Positions 25,835 through 33,430 of a stretch of 44,416 nucleotides of DNA are shown here, piece by piece (the first letter of the stretch is position 1; each line of letters starts with the position of its first letter). The position numbers and the translations under genes were made by a program. The notes under the pieces were generated by a model. That model was not told the origin of the DNA. It made no database searches and saw only the letters and a list, made by a program, of their open reading frames with translations. The DNA comes from Acidobacteriaceae bacterium (GTDB lineage Bacteria; Acidobacteriota; Terriglobia; Terriglobales; Acidobacteriaceae): the NCBI GenBank assembly GCA_030038435.1, contig JASHOY010000397.1, forward strand, positions 1 through 44,416, given 5' to 3'.

Positions 25835-27079
25835 ATGGCCAAAAAACTCCGCGTAGGCATTCTGTTTGGTGGTCGCAGCGGCGAGCACGAAGTTTCGCTG
25901 CTGTCGGCCGCGTCGATTCTCAAGGCAATTGACCGCCGCAAATTCGACGTGGTTCCCATCGGCATCACCAGAGAGGGCCGCTGGCTGGCGGCCGCCGACG
26001 CACGCGACCTGCTCAATGGCGCATCCGGCAACGCTGCCGCTCGCCAGCTTCGCGCCGGCGATCCCGAGGTGACGCCAGCGGCGCGCCTGCTCCATGAAGG
26101 CATTCCCACACTCTTCGCTCCTGAGCCGGAAAATCCGCCGCTGCTTCGCGCCCGGCGCTCCGGCGCCACCATCGATTCCGGACGCGCCCGGGTCTTCGCT
26201 GACTCCTACCGCCCGGCCGATGTCACGCGTCTGAGCGGCCACTCGCTCGACGTTGTCTTCCCGGTGCTGCACGGCACTTTCGGAGAAGATGGCACTATCC
26301 AGGGATTGTTCGAACTTGCCGGCATCGCCTATGTCGGCTCCGGCGTGCTGGGCTCAGCCGCGGGCATGGACAAGGATGTGATGAAGCGCCTCTTCGCGCA
26401 GGCCGAGCTGCCCATTGTGAAACACCTTACGCTGCTGCGCTCCGCCTGGCAGAATGCGCCGCGCAAAGTGATCGCCCAGGTAGAAAACACGCTTCGCTAT
26501 CCGGTCTTCGTAAAGCCGGCAAACCTGGGCTCGTCGGTGGGCATCAGCAAGGTTCATGACCGCAAAGAGCTGGGTCCGGCGCTCGATGTGGCCGCGAAGT
26601 ACGATCGCAAGCTAGTTGTCGAGCAGGGCGTAGGCGGCAGGAACGGCAAGGCGCGCGAGCTCGAAGTCGCCATACTCGGGAACGACGATCCCAAGGCCAG
26701 CGTGGTTGGGGAGATTATTCCCGGCAAGGAATTTTACGATTACGAGGCCAAGTATCTTTGTGAAGGCTCTGTGCCGGTGATCCCGGCCAAGCTCACGCGC
26801 AGCGAATCGAAACAGATCCGCGACGTGGCCGTGGCTGCCTTCCGGGCCTGCGATTTGACCGGCCTGGCCCGCGTCGACTTCCTGATGGAGCCCGACGGGA
26901 AGCGCCGCATCTTCGTCAACGAAGTGAACACGCTCCCCGGATTTACCCGCATCAGCATGTATCCGAAACTCTGGGAAGCCACCGGCATTGAATACAGAGA
27001 ACTGATCACCCGCCTGATCGAGCTGGCGATTGAACGACAGAAGGAGAAAAACCAGACGTCGTATCGCAGAGAAGAATAG
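25835..27079 (+). CDS. ddl: D-alanine--D-alanine ligase
   Basis: A 414-residue ATP-grasp ligase that makes the D-Ala-D-Ala dipeptide for peptidoglycan. It begins with the family signature VGILFGGRSGEHEVSL and carries VFPVLHGTFGEDGTIQG, YVGSGVLGSAAGMDKDVMK, VFVKPANLGSSVGISK, and RVDFLMEPDGKRRIFVNEVNTLPGFT. It is longer than most Ddl proteins (about 300-370 residues) because of an extended N-domain segment at residues 50-115. The start at ATG 25835 matches the family; its ribosome-binding site is poor. An AT-rich patch around 25750-25790 probably contains the promoter. There are no mur genes nearby, so it is an isolated housekeeping gene. Confidence 0.93.
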   Translation: MAKKLRVGILFGGRSGEHEVSLLSAASILKAIDRRKFDVVPIGITREGRWLAAADARDLLNGASGNAAARQLRAGDPEVTPAARLLHEGIPTLFAPEPENPPLLRARRSGATIDSGRARVFADSYRPADVTRLSGHSLDVVFPVLHGTFGEDGTIQGLFELAGIAYVGSGVLGSAAGMDKDVMKRLFAQAELPIVKHLTLLRSAWQNAPRKVIAQVENTLRYPVFVKPANLGSSVGISKVHDRKELGPALDVAAKYDRKLVVEQGVGGRNGKARELEVAILGNDDPKASVVGEIIPGKEFYDYEAKYLCEGSVPVIPAKLTRSESKQIRDVAVAAFRACDLTGLARVDFLMEPDGKRRIFVNEVNTLPGFTRISMYPKLWEATGIEYRELITRLIELAIERQKEKNQTSYRREE

Positions 27080-27158
27080 GGGCCGGCGACTGCATGACGA
27101 AGAGACTGAAGCTTGGCGGAACAGCAGACGTTCCGTCGGTGTCTAACTGAATAGGGGG

Positions 27159-27172
27159 TACTTGATCAAGTA
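27159..27172. repeat. Perfect 14-base palindrome
   Basis: TACTTGATCAAGTA, 117 bases upstream of the small membrane protein gene, in the 210-base gap after ddl. It is self-complementary with central GATC, no loop. It may be a regulator site; it has no T run and is not a terminator. An unrelated 6-base stem CGGAAC...GTTCCG sits at 27117-27135. Confidence 0.4.
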
Positions 27173-27289
27173 TCGGGAAAGACTCCGGCTATTCGCCGCA
27201 GAGCGGCGCGCTGATTTCTTGCTCCCGGCGCTCTGCTCCATGCCCGCGTTCCCTGTTGTCACGTATCCTAGTCAGGAGGCCCATTGCCC

Positions 27290-27790
27290 ATGACCCTGCT
27301 CGATGCTCCGGAGTTTAACGCCGCTCGCGACCGCAGAATTCGCATCATCGGCTATTCCACAACCGGCACCGTGATCACGGTTCTGATTGTGTGGTGGCTG
27401 ATTGCCGGCCATCCTCTTGACTGGCCCTGGCACTGGGACGCGTACATCTCTGGCAAGTCAACAGTAAACCGCTTCTTCTCGGCGATAGAGCAGAATGACG
27501 ACAAGAAGGCGTATGGAATCTGGTTCCACGACCCGAACTGGCAGCAGCATCCACAGGAATACAGCGACTACTCGTTTGACCGCTTCGAACAGGACTGGAG
27601 CGCCACTAGCACCCAGAACGAATATGGCCCGATTCACAGCGACCAGATTGCCGCGGACCGGTACGTGGGCAACGTTCTGGTCGTCGGCATCCTCATCAAC
27701 GGCCGCAAGAGCTCGCCGGTGTTCCTGGCCTACGATCCGCGCAACCACACTCTCAGCTTTTCGCCAACGGAGTTGTATCTCGGGCCGTAG
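27290..27790 (+). CDS. Single-pass membrane protein, function unknown
   Basis: About 166 residues. A cytoplasmic N-terminal segment is followed by one strong transmembrane helix (about residues 23-40, TGTVITVLIVWWLIAG) and then a roughly 120-residue extracytoplasmic domain rich in aromatic residues (e.g. IWFHDPNWQQHPQEYSDYSFDRFEQDW). The domain may be NTF2-like: FFSAIEQNDDKKAYGIW resembles such folds, but this is a guess. A GGAGG site at 27275-27279 fits ATG 27290; a TTG at 27284 would add two residues. It stands alone between ddl and the convergent fabD, 20 bases from the fabD stop. Confidence 0.75.
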   Translation: MTLLDAPEFNAARDRRIRIIGYSTTGTVITVLIVWWLIAGHPLDWPWHWDAYISGKSTVNRFFSAIEQNDDKKAYGIWFHDPNWQQHPQEYSDYSFDRFEQDWSATSTQNEYGPIHSDQIAADRYVGNVLVVGILINGRKSSPVFLAYDPRNHTLSFSPTELYLGP

Positions 27791-27810
27791 TCAGGTAGCG
27801 AGCCGGCCCG

Positions 27811-28755
27811 TCAGTGAGCGAGTTCCGACAGCGTTTTTTCCAGGCTGGCGGAGTCGTCGACATTCAGCGCCCTGAGTGCGGGGTCGATTTGCTTCATCAG
27901 CCCGCAAAGCACCTTGCCCGGACCAGCTTCAACAAACGCCTCCGCATCAGCGGCTGCGAGTGCGCGAACGCAATCGACCCAGCGCACCGCTCCAGTCACC
28001 TGGCGAACGAGCGCGTCGCGGGCATCTGCCGCGGTGCTCACCAGGCTGCCCGTAATGTTCGCGGCCACGGGAAATCTGGGATTGGCCAGCGCGAGCCCAT
28101 CCAGCACCCGCGCCACTTCTTCCTGCGCCGGTTGCATCAGCGCACAGTGAAACGGCGCACTCACGGGGAGCATCACCGCGCGACGCGCACCGCGGGCTTT
28201 GGCCAGCGCCACAGCCTTTTCCACCCCGGCGAGCGCACCTGAAATCACTGTCTGGGCGGGCGAGTTGAAATTCGCCGCAGCTACCACAAGTCCGGTTTCC
28301 CGCGCCGCCTCGGCGCAAGCCTCGGCCACCTGTGCCGGCTCCAGGGAGAGTACCGCGGCCATGGCGCCTTCGCCTGGCGGCACGGCCTGCTGCATTGCCC
28401 GGCCGCGTGCCCGCACCGCCCGCACCGCATCGGCAAAGAACATGGTTCCTGCTATAACCTGCGCCGACCACTCTCCCAGCGAGTGGCCGCCAGCCAGCGC
28501 GGGAACCACGCCGTGCTCAGCCAGCACCCGTGCGGCCGCAACACTGACTGCGAGGATTGCCGGCTGGGTATTCTCGGTAAGACGCAGTTCTTCTTCGGGC
28601 CCGTCGAAGATAAGTTTGGTGAGCGCGAAACCAAGTGCCTCGTCGGCCTCGGCAAGCGTCCGCGCGGCTACCGGAAAACGCCGGCAAAGCTCAATGCCCA
28701 TGCCGACGGCCTGCGAGCCTTGTCCTGGAAAAAGAAATGCAATCTTTGTGCTCAT
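27811..28755 (-). CDS. fabD: Malonyl-CoA:ACP transacylase
   Basis: A 314-residue acyltransferase that loads malonyl units onto acyl carrier protein in fatty acid synthesis. It shows FPGQGSQ (9-15), the nucleophile elbow GHSLGEWSA (S92) and the catalytic His in VSAPFHCALM (H203). I use ATG 28755 (MSTKIAFLF), which fits the family start; the frame stays open upstream but adds 11 unlikely residues. It is not flanked by fabH, fabG or acpP as in many bacteria. The rhomboid-like gene upstream on the same strand is 66 bases away. Confidence 0.93.
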   Translation of the reverse strand: MSTKIAFLFPGQGSQAVGMGIELCRRFPVAARTLAEADEALGFALTKLIFDGPEEELRLTENTQPAILAVSVAAARVLAEHGVVPALAGGHSLGEWSAQVIAGTMFFADAVRAVRARGRAMQQAVPPGEGAMAAVLSLEPAQVAEACAEAARETGLVVAAANFNSPAQTVISGALAGVEKAVALAKARGARRAVMLPVSAPFHCALMQPAQEEVARVLDGLALANPRFPVAANITGSLVSTAADARDALVRQVTGAVRWVDCVRALAAADAEAFVEAGPGKVLCGLMKQIDPALRALNVDDSASLEKTLSELAH

Positions 28756-28821
28756 GCCAAATGGATTGTATCGGATGAAGCTCGCCAACCAGCCAAAGGG
28801 TCGGGGCCTTCCCCCGAAGCC

Positions 28822-29649
28822 TCAATTCCAGCGCTTTTTATCATCGGCGTCGTCTTCATGAATGATACGGCCTTGGCCATCGAACTTCACGGTCCGGCCC
28901 TGTGAGCGCATATACACCTCGAACTTACGCGCCGCACGTCTCCGCTTCCAGCGGTAATAGCGATTGCGCACGCTGTACCAGTGTTCGCTGAAGGCGAACT
29001 TCATGCCCCGGCGTGGCGCCGAGCGCGCATAAAGCAGACCTGCAGCGGCACCGCCCAACTGCGCAAAGGCATACATTTTCTCCGAGCCAAAGAGCATGGC
29101 TACGGCAATCAGCGCAAAGATGATTGCCATGTATTTGGCCTTGATCCCGATAGCGAAGAACAGCAGGAACTCCACGTCGCCATAGAGGATTCCGATTGCG
29201 GCCAGCAGTCCAAAGACTCCGCCAAAGCAGCCGTAAAGCGGAACTGGCGCCACTTGGAGCCGGATGGTACTGCCCACCAGGAAAATCACCATCCCGGCCA
29301 CGGCCGTGCCCAGCACGGAAAACGCATAGAGGCCATAAATCCAGTTCGCGTTGTGATAGGTCTCGAGGAATCCTGCTAAAAACCAGAGCGAGAGCAGCTC
29401 AAAAAGCGTCTCGAGAATGCCGAAATGGATAAAGCTGTAGGTAAACGGCTGCCAGAGCGCGCCGTGGAAGAAGGCCCACGGTTGAAATGTCAGCCAGCTC
29501 ACCACAGCGGCCGCCGTGTCCCGAAAGGCGATCTGTGCCAGCAGCAGCGCGAAATAGGCGACGAGGTTCACCAACACGAGTTGACGGGTGGCGCCGCGGA
29601 AGTCGGGAAAGGCGAACGGGCTTGAGCCAAGTCTTCGCATTGTACCCAT
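28822..29649 (-). CDS. Rhomboid-like membrane protein lacking the catalytic dyad
   Basis: A 275-residue integral membrane protein with six hydrophobic segments in the rhomboid order: QPFTYSFIHFGILETLFELLSLWFLAGFLE, then LYGCFGGVFGLLAAIGILYG, then FAQLGGAAAGLLYA. In active rhomboids the last two read GxSG and HxxG. Here the Ser position is Phe142 (GCFGG, 140-144) and the His position is Gln197; the usual helix-2 Asn is also lost. It is therefore predicted to be a non-proteolytic pseudo-rhomboid. The basic C-terminal tail (KRRRAARKF) is cytoplasmic. ATG 29649 is used; ATG 29640 is possible. A partner or substrate cannot be inferred. Confidence 0.82.
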   Translation of the reverse strand: MGTMRRLGSSPFAFPDFRGATRQLVLVNLVAYFALLLAQIAFRDTAAAVVSWLTFQPWAFFHGALWQPFTYSFIHFGILETLFELLSLWFLAGFLETYHNANWIYGLYAFSVLGTAVAGMVIFLVGSTIRLQVAPVPLYGCFGGVFGLLAAIGILYGDVEFLLFFAIGIKAKYMAIIFALIAVAMLFGSEKMYAFAQLGGAAAGLLYARSAPRRGMKFAFSEHWYSVRNRYYRWKRRRAARKFEVYMRSQGRTVKFDGQGRIIHEDDADDKKRWN

Positions 29650-29698
29650 CAGGTTAAATGGTTTCGCGTTCCAATGTCATGGGCAGGCCAGGGATGGG

Positions 29699-31153
29699 TC
29701 AGGGAACCACGGTCAGGCTTTGATGGCCTTTGCCGTCGACGGTGCGGACGCCGAAGACCACGTTGTCCATCGACACTGGCAGAGTCACAGTGACTGGTTC
29801 GCCTGCTGCCTCCGATGCAACCACCTTCTCGTATTCCCAATCTCCCGCGGCTGTGGGTCGCCAGAGCACTTCGTATCGCACGCTGGCGCCGGCACCCGCA
29901 GGAGGCATCCAGCTAAGGGTGGTGTCGTTGCTCAATTTGCCGTCCGGGAACACGAGGTGCAGCTTCCGCGGCTCGCCGGGCGAAGATGCCAGCGTGGCAA
30001 GAGTTGCCGCGTTCAGCCGCGCCACATGCGCCACGTAGTTGAAATCGACAAACTGCGGCAAGTCGCCCAGGATCGGCATTCCTGAACCCGCAGGCGGAAT
30101 CACTACGTTCTGGTGCTGATGGTTGAAATCCTCACGCCATTCCGTGAAGCGCACCGCGGCGTACCCCTCGTCGTTGAATGAGCTCTGATCGCCACCGCGC
30201 CAGTAGCGGTCCGGCCGGAAAACAAGAAAAGCACTGAAGCCCGTCCCCTCGCTGCCGGGAAAATAGGTGCGCGCGACGGCGGCGATGGTGCGGGCCAGCT
30301 CGCGGCTGGGAGAATCGCTTTCCTCGCCCAGCTCGCGAATTCTCCGTATCTCCGCGGACGTTGCCGCCGAGGGAATGCCTTCGGAAAAAACCCGCACCCG
30401 GTCCTTGAGCTGCAGGGTGTCTCCGGGCGTGGTGTTTCCGCCGACAATGTCGTTGTTGAGCACTGCTTCAAGCTGCCAGCCCTCTTGGCGCGCCAGATGA
30501 GCCAGATGCGCTGAACCCACCAGCCCCTGTTCCTCGCCGGCCACAGCAACATACACGATGGTCGCCGGAAAGCGCAGCTTCGTCAGGGCGCGCGCGCACT
30601 CCAGTGAAACCGCTACGCCCGAGGCATCGTCATTGGCGCCCGGGGCCGCTCCCCGTGCGTCCAGAATGTTCGAGTTCCGCGAGTCGTAATGGCCGGTTAC
30701 CAGATACATCCGCCCGGCCTGCAGCGGGTCAGTTCCCTTCTGGATGGCATAGATGTTGGTGATTCGCGTGGGCCGCGGAATCCGCTTTGCCCAGGGCGCC
30801 CCGCTTGCCGGATCGGCAATAAACGTGTCGCGATGCACCGAGAGACACCCTCCGCACTGCCTGGAGATTTGCTCAAACTGCTCCTCAATCCAGTTCGCGG
30901 CGGCATGAATCCCCTCGCCCGGCGGAAGATTGGCCTCCATGCTGGAAAGTGTGCTCCGGGTACCAAACCTTACCAGGGTGTCAACCGTCTTTTTAATGCT
31001 GGGGGGCTGAATACTCACAAGGACGCGGGCTATGGCCGGATCTGGGACACCTGGGACCAGGGGATTGGCGTGCAGCGCGAAATCGGGCTGTACGGCAAAG
31101 GCCGGGGCCACGAACGCAAGCCAACCCAGCATCGTGATTTGAAAAACGCTCAT
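29699..31153 (-). CDS. Exported M28 family zinc peptidase
   Basis: 484 residues from ATG 31153, with a signal peptide (residues 1-20) and GGGAAGGGA as ribosome-binding site. The frame stays open 96 codons further upstream, but that part overlaps the divergent LysW-like gene and is antisense to it. Zinc ligands of the M28 aminopeptidase fold are visible: VTGHYDSRNS (H155, D157), GANDDASGVAV (175-176), VAVAGEEQGLVGS (E207, E208), NNDIVGG, and HQHQNVV near the end of the catalytic domain. A C-terminal fibronectin-III-like region follows (LSWMPPAGAGASVRYEVLWRP). It is probably secreted and removes N-terminal residues from peptides. Confidence 0.9.
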   Translation of the reverse strand: MSVFQITMLGWLAFVAPAFAVQPDFALHANPLVPGVPDPAIARVLVSIQPPSIKKTVDTLVRFGTRSTLSSMEANLPPGEGIHAAANWIEEQFEQISRQCGGCLSVHRDTFIADPASGAPWAKRIPRPTRITNIYAIQKGTDPLQAGRMYLVTGHYDSRNSNILDARGAAPGANDDASGVAVSLECARALTKLRFPATIVYVAVAGEEQGLVGSAHLAHLARQEGWQLEAVLNNDIVGGNTTPGDTLQLKDRVRVFSEGIPSAATSAEIRRIRELGEESDSPSRELARTIAAVARTYFPGSEGTGFSAFLVFRPDRYWRGGDQSSFNDEGYAAVRFTEWREDFNHQHQNVVIPPAGSGMPILGDLPQFVDFNYVAHVARLNAATLATLASSPGEPRKLHLVFPDGKLSNDTTLSWMPPAGAGASVRYEVLWRPTAAGDWEYEKVVASEAAGEPVTVTLPVSMDNVVFGVRTVDGKGHQSLTVVP

Positions 31154-31202
31154 GCTCAATCCCTTCCCTCGAAGCGGAATAGACCTTAGGATACCGACCC
31201 TC

Positions 31203-31231
31203 TTGACCGGAGGCCGGGTTCTCCCTAAAAC
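31203..31231 (+). promoter_or_regulatory. Sigma-70-like promoter of the LysW-like gene
   Basis: -35 TTGACC (31203-31208, five of six), 17-base spacer, -10 TAAAAC (31226-31231, four of six). It sits in the 151-base divergent gap and leaves a leader of about 65 bases before the LysW-like ATG. Confidence 0.55.
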
Positions 31232-31304
31232 TAGCGATTGTTGTACAGCACAATGCATGAATACCGCATTACGAACTGCCTTGGATGAAGGAGAGGAGGC
31301 TGCC

Positions 31305-31499
31305 ATGCCCAGCTGCCCTGAGTGTGAAAACGAATTGGATATCGAATTGGACGAAGTCGAAGAAGGTGACGTAGTCGCCTGCGAAGAGTGTGGAACCGAG
31401 TATGAGGTGGTCGGCGTCGAGCCGCTGGAGCTGGCACGCATCGACGAAGACCTCGAAGACGACGACGAGGACTATGACGAAGAGGAGGAGGAAGAATAG
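31305..31499 (+). CDS. LysW-like amino-group carrier protein
   Basis: A 64-residue acidic protein with two CxxC knuckles (C4-C7 and C26-C29) forming a zinc ribbon, then a strand EYEVVGVEPLELA. This closely matches the LysW/ArgW family, in which the gamma-carboxyl of the C-terminal Glu holds the growing amino acid during lysine, arginine or ornithine synthesis. The family's EDWGE ending is absent; the tail is instead Asp/Glu-rich and ends in six Glu. An excellent site (GGAGAGGAGG) precedes ATG 31305; the longer open frame upstream has no such site. No LysX, LysZ or LysY homologue is in the window. The secreted protein gene starts in the next codon. Confidence 0.78.
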   Translation: MPSCPECENELDIELDEVEEGDVVACEECGTEYEVVGVEPLELARIDEDLEDDDEDYDEEEEEE

Positions 31500-31880
31500 G
31501 TGAGAAGCCGCGCGGTGTCCTTCGCAGTTGTGGCACTTGCCGTGCTGGCGGCGGGCGCAATTCCCTTCCCCTCCTGCTCCGGCCTGATCGGCGCACCTAT
31601 AGCTCAGGCGCAGAATATCGGCGAGCGCACGGTGACCGGGACCGTATTCGATGCCAAATCCGATCCCGTGGTCGGGGCGATCGTCTTTCTTCAGAACCAG
31701 AAGACCAAGACCATCCGGAGCTACACTTCCGACGGCCGGGGTCAGTTCAACTTCGCGCAAGTCGATATGAGCCAGGACTTCAACCTATGGGCGGAAAAGG
31801 ACGGGAAAAAGAGTCCTGTCAAAGTGGTCAGTTCGTGGGACTCGCGCAAAGCCTGGGTAGGGGACCTCAGATTGAAATAA
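31500..31880 (+). CDS. Small exported protein with carboxypeptidase-regulatory-like domain
   Basis: A 126-residue protein. The start is GTG 31500, directly after the TAG of the LysW-like gene, which implies coupled translation. A signal peptide (about 1-38, ending AQAQN) precedes a single beta-sandwich domain resembling the carboxypeptidase-regulatory/transthyretin fold (RTVTGTVFDAKSDPVVGAIVFLQNQ...YTSDGRGQFNFAQV). Domains of this kind are common on acidobacterial surface proteins and may bind carbohydrate or protein. Its pairing with a cytoplasmic carrier protein is puzzling and may be only positional. It is convergent with gatB, whose stop is three bases away. Confidence 0.82.
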   Translation: MRSRAVSFAVVALAVLAAGAIPFPSCSGLIGAPIAQAQNIGERTVTGTVFDAKSDPVVGAIVFLQNQKTKTIRSYTSDGRGQFNFAQVDMSQDFNLWAEKDGKKSPVKVVSSWDSRKAWVGDLRLK

Positions 31881-31883
31881 ACC

Positions 31884-33359
31884 TCACTCTTCCAGCTTCT
31901 TCGTGACCAACTCGTTAAGCAGCGCAGGATTGGCCTGGCCTTTCGAGGCGCGCATCACCTGCCCGACAAAGAATCCGGCCATCGTCTTCTTACCGGCGCG
32001 GTACTGCTCCACCTGCCTGGGATTGGCGGCGATAGCGGCGTCGATCAGCGCCTCGATGGCCGCGGCATCGGTGATCTGCTGCGGTTTCTCGCGATCATAG
32101 ACAGGGGCAAAATCCTCGCCCTTTTCGAAGCACAGGTCGAAGATCTGCTTCATCTGCTTCGAGCTGATCTTGCCCTCGTCGAGCAGATCGGCGGCCATCA
32201 CGATTCCGGCCATGGATACCGGAGATTGCTCCTGCTCCAGGCCCAGCGCTTTCAGCCGCCCTCCCACTTCGCTCAGCAGCACATTGGCAACGCGCCGCGG
32301 ATTCCTGGCCGTTTTGGCTGCCGCCTCGAAGCGATCAGCAAACTCCCGGGAAGCTGTCAGCGTCTGCGCGTCCTGCGTGCTGAGGTCGTATTCGGCAATC
32401 ATCCGCGCCCGCCGCGCTTCCGGCAACTCCGGCAGCCGCTTCATTGATTCCTCAAGAAACTCAGGAGAAAGTATCAGCGGCGGAAGATCCGGTTCGGGAA
32501 AATAGCGGTAATCGTGCGCGTGCTCCTTGGAGCGCATGGAGTAGGTGCGTCCTTCGTTCGCGTTCCACAGGCGAGTCTCTTGCCTCACTCGTCCGCCGCT
32601 TTCGACGACTTCCACCTGGCGCTCAATTTCGTATTCCAAGGCCGCGCGAATGAAGCGGAAACTGTTCACGTTTTTCACTTCGACCTTGATGCCGAACTTT
32701 TCCGCGCCTTTGGGACGGACGCTGACATTGGCATCGCAACGCAGCGAACCTTCTTCCATGTTGCAGTCGGAAACGCCGGCATAGAGCAGAATCTCCTTGA
32801 GCCGGGTGAGATATTCAAAGGCCTCATCCGGGGTGCGGATATCGGGCTCGCTGACAATTTCCACCAGCGGCGTGCCGCAGCGATTCAGGTCGATGTAACT
32901 GTGCGTAGCCGAGTCAGAGAATCCTTCATGCACGCTTTTGCCGGCGTCTTCCTCCATGTGCAGCCGCGTGATGCCGATGCGTTTTTTTGAGCCGTCGGCC
33001 GCAGGCACTTCGATCCATCCGTGCTCGGCCAGCGGCTTGTCGTATTGGGAAATCTGGTAGCCCTTAGGCAGGTCAGGATAGAAGTAATTTTTGCGCGCAA
33101 AGATGGAGCGCTCGCGCACCTGGCAACGAAGAGCCAGCGAGGCCAGCGTGGCGTATTCAACAGCCTTGGCGTTCAATACCGGCAGCGCGCCGGGAAGGCC
33201 GAGGCACACCGGACAGACGTTCGTATTCGGCCCGGAGCCGAAGCGATTGGCGCAACCGCAAAAGGCCTTGGTCGCGGTCAGCAGTTGCACGTGCACTTCA
33301 AGGCCGATGACCGGCTCGTATTTAGCCAGGATTTCAGGCGATAACGCGACGGAAGCCAT
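31884..33359 (-). CDS. gatB: Aspartyl/glutamyl-tRNA amidotransferase subunit B
   Basis: A 491-residue protein of normal GatB length. It begins with YEPVIGLEVHVQL (15-27), then the zinc-binding cysteines C34, C36, C49 and C52 (CGC...CPVC), and ends with the GatB tail/YqeY-like region (PKQ-type helix FAPVYDREK...AAIEALIDAAIAANPRQVEQYRAGKKTMAGFFVGQVMRAS). It transfers ammonia from GatA to the mischarged Glu-tRNA(Gln) or Asp-tRNA(Asn). The start is ATG 33359. gatA and gatC are not in the window. It probably forms a single-gene unit. Confidence 0.95.
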   Translation of the reverse strand: MASVALSPEILAKYEPVIGLEVHVQLLTATKAFCGCANRFGSGPNTNVCPVCLGLPGALPVLNAKAVEYATLASLALRCQVRERSIFARKNYFYPDLPKGYQISQYDKPLAEHGWIEVPAADGSKKRIGITRLHMEEDAGKSVHEGFSDSATHSYIDLNRCGTPLVEIVSEPDIRTPDEAFEYLTRLKEILLYAGVSDCNMEEGSLRCDANVSVRPKGAEKFGIKVEVKNVNSFRFIRAALEYEIERQVEVVESGGRVRQETRLWNANEGRTYSMRSKEHAHDYRYFPEPDLPPLILSPEFLEESMKRLPELPEARRARMIAEYDLSTQDAQTLTASREFADRFEAAAKTARNPRRVANVLLSEVGGRLKALGLEQEQSPVSMAGIVMAADLLDEGKISSKQMKQIFDLCFEKGEDFAPVYDREKPQQITDAAAIEALIDAAIAANPRQVEQYRAGKKTMAGFFVGQVMRASKGQANPALLNELVTKKLEE

Positions 33360-33430
33360 AAGGCGATTTTAGCGCGGGCAGGCATCTGCGGAATCGTCTC
33401 CAACGGCCCCGCTGCGCAAAACTCATGCAC

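Noticed and set aside
25835..27079. The ATP-grasp protein as a LysX-type ligase for the LysW-like protein
   Set aside because: Motifs are those of D-Ala-D-Ala ligase throughout, and it is 4 kb away.
29699..31499. M28 peptidase plus LysW-like protein as a carrier/hydrolase pair, by analogy with LysK releasing lysine from LysW
   Set aside because: The peptidase has a signal peptide and would be outside the cell, while LysW works inside; LysK is of a different peptidase family, and the genes are divergent.
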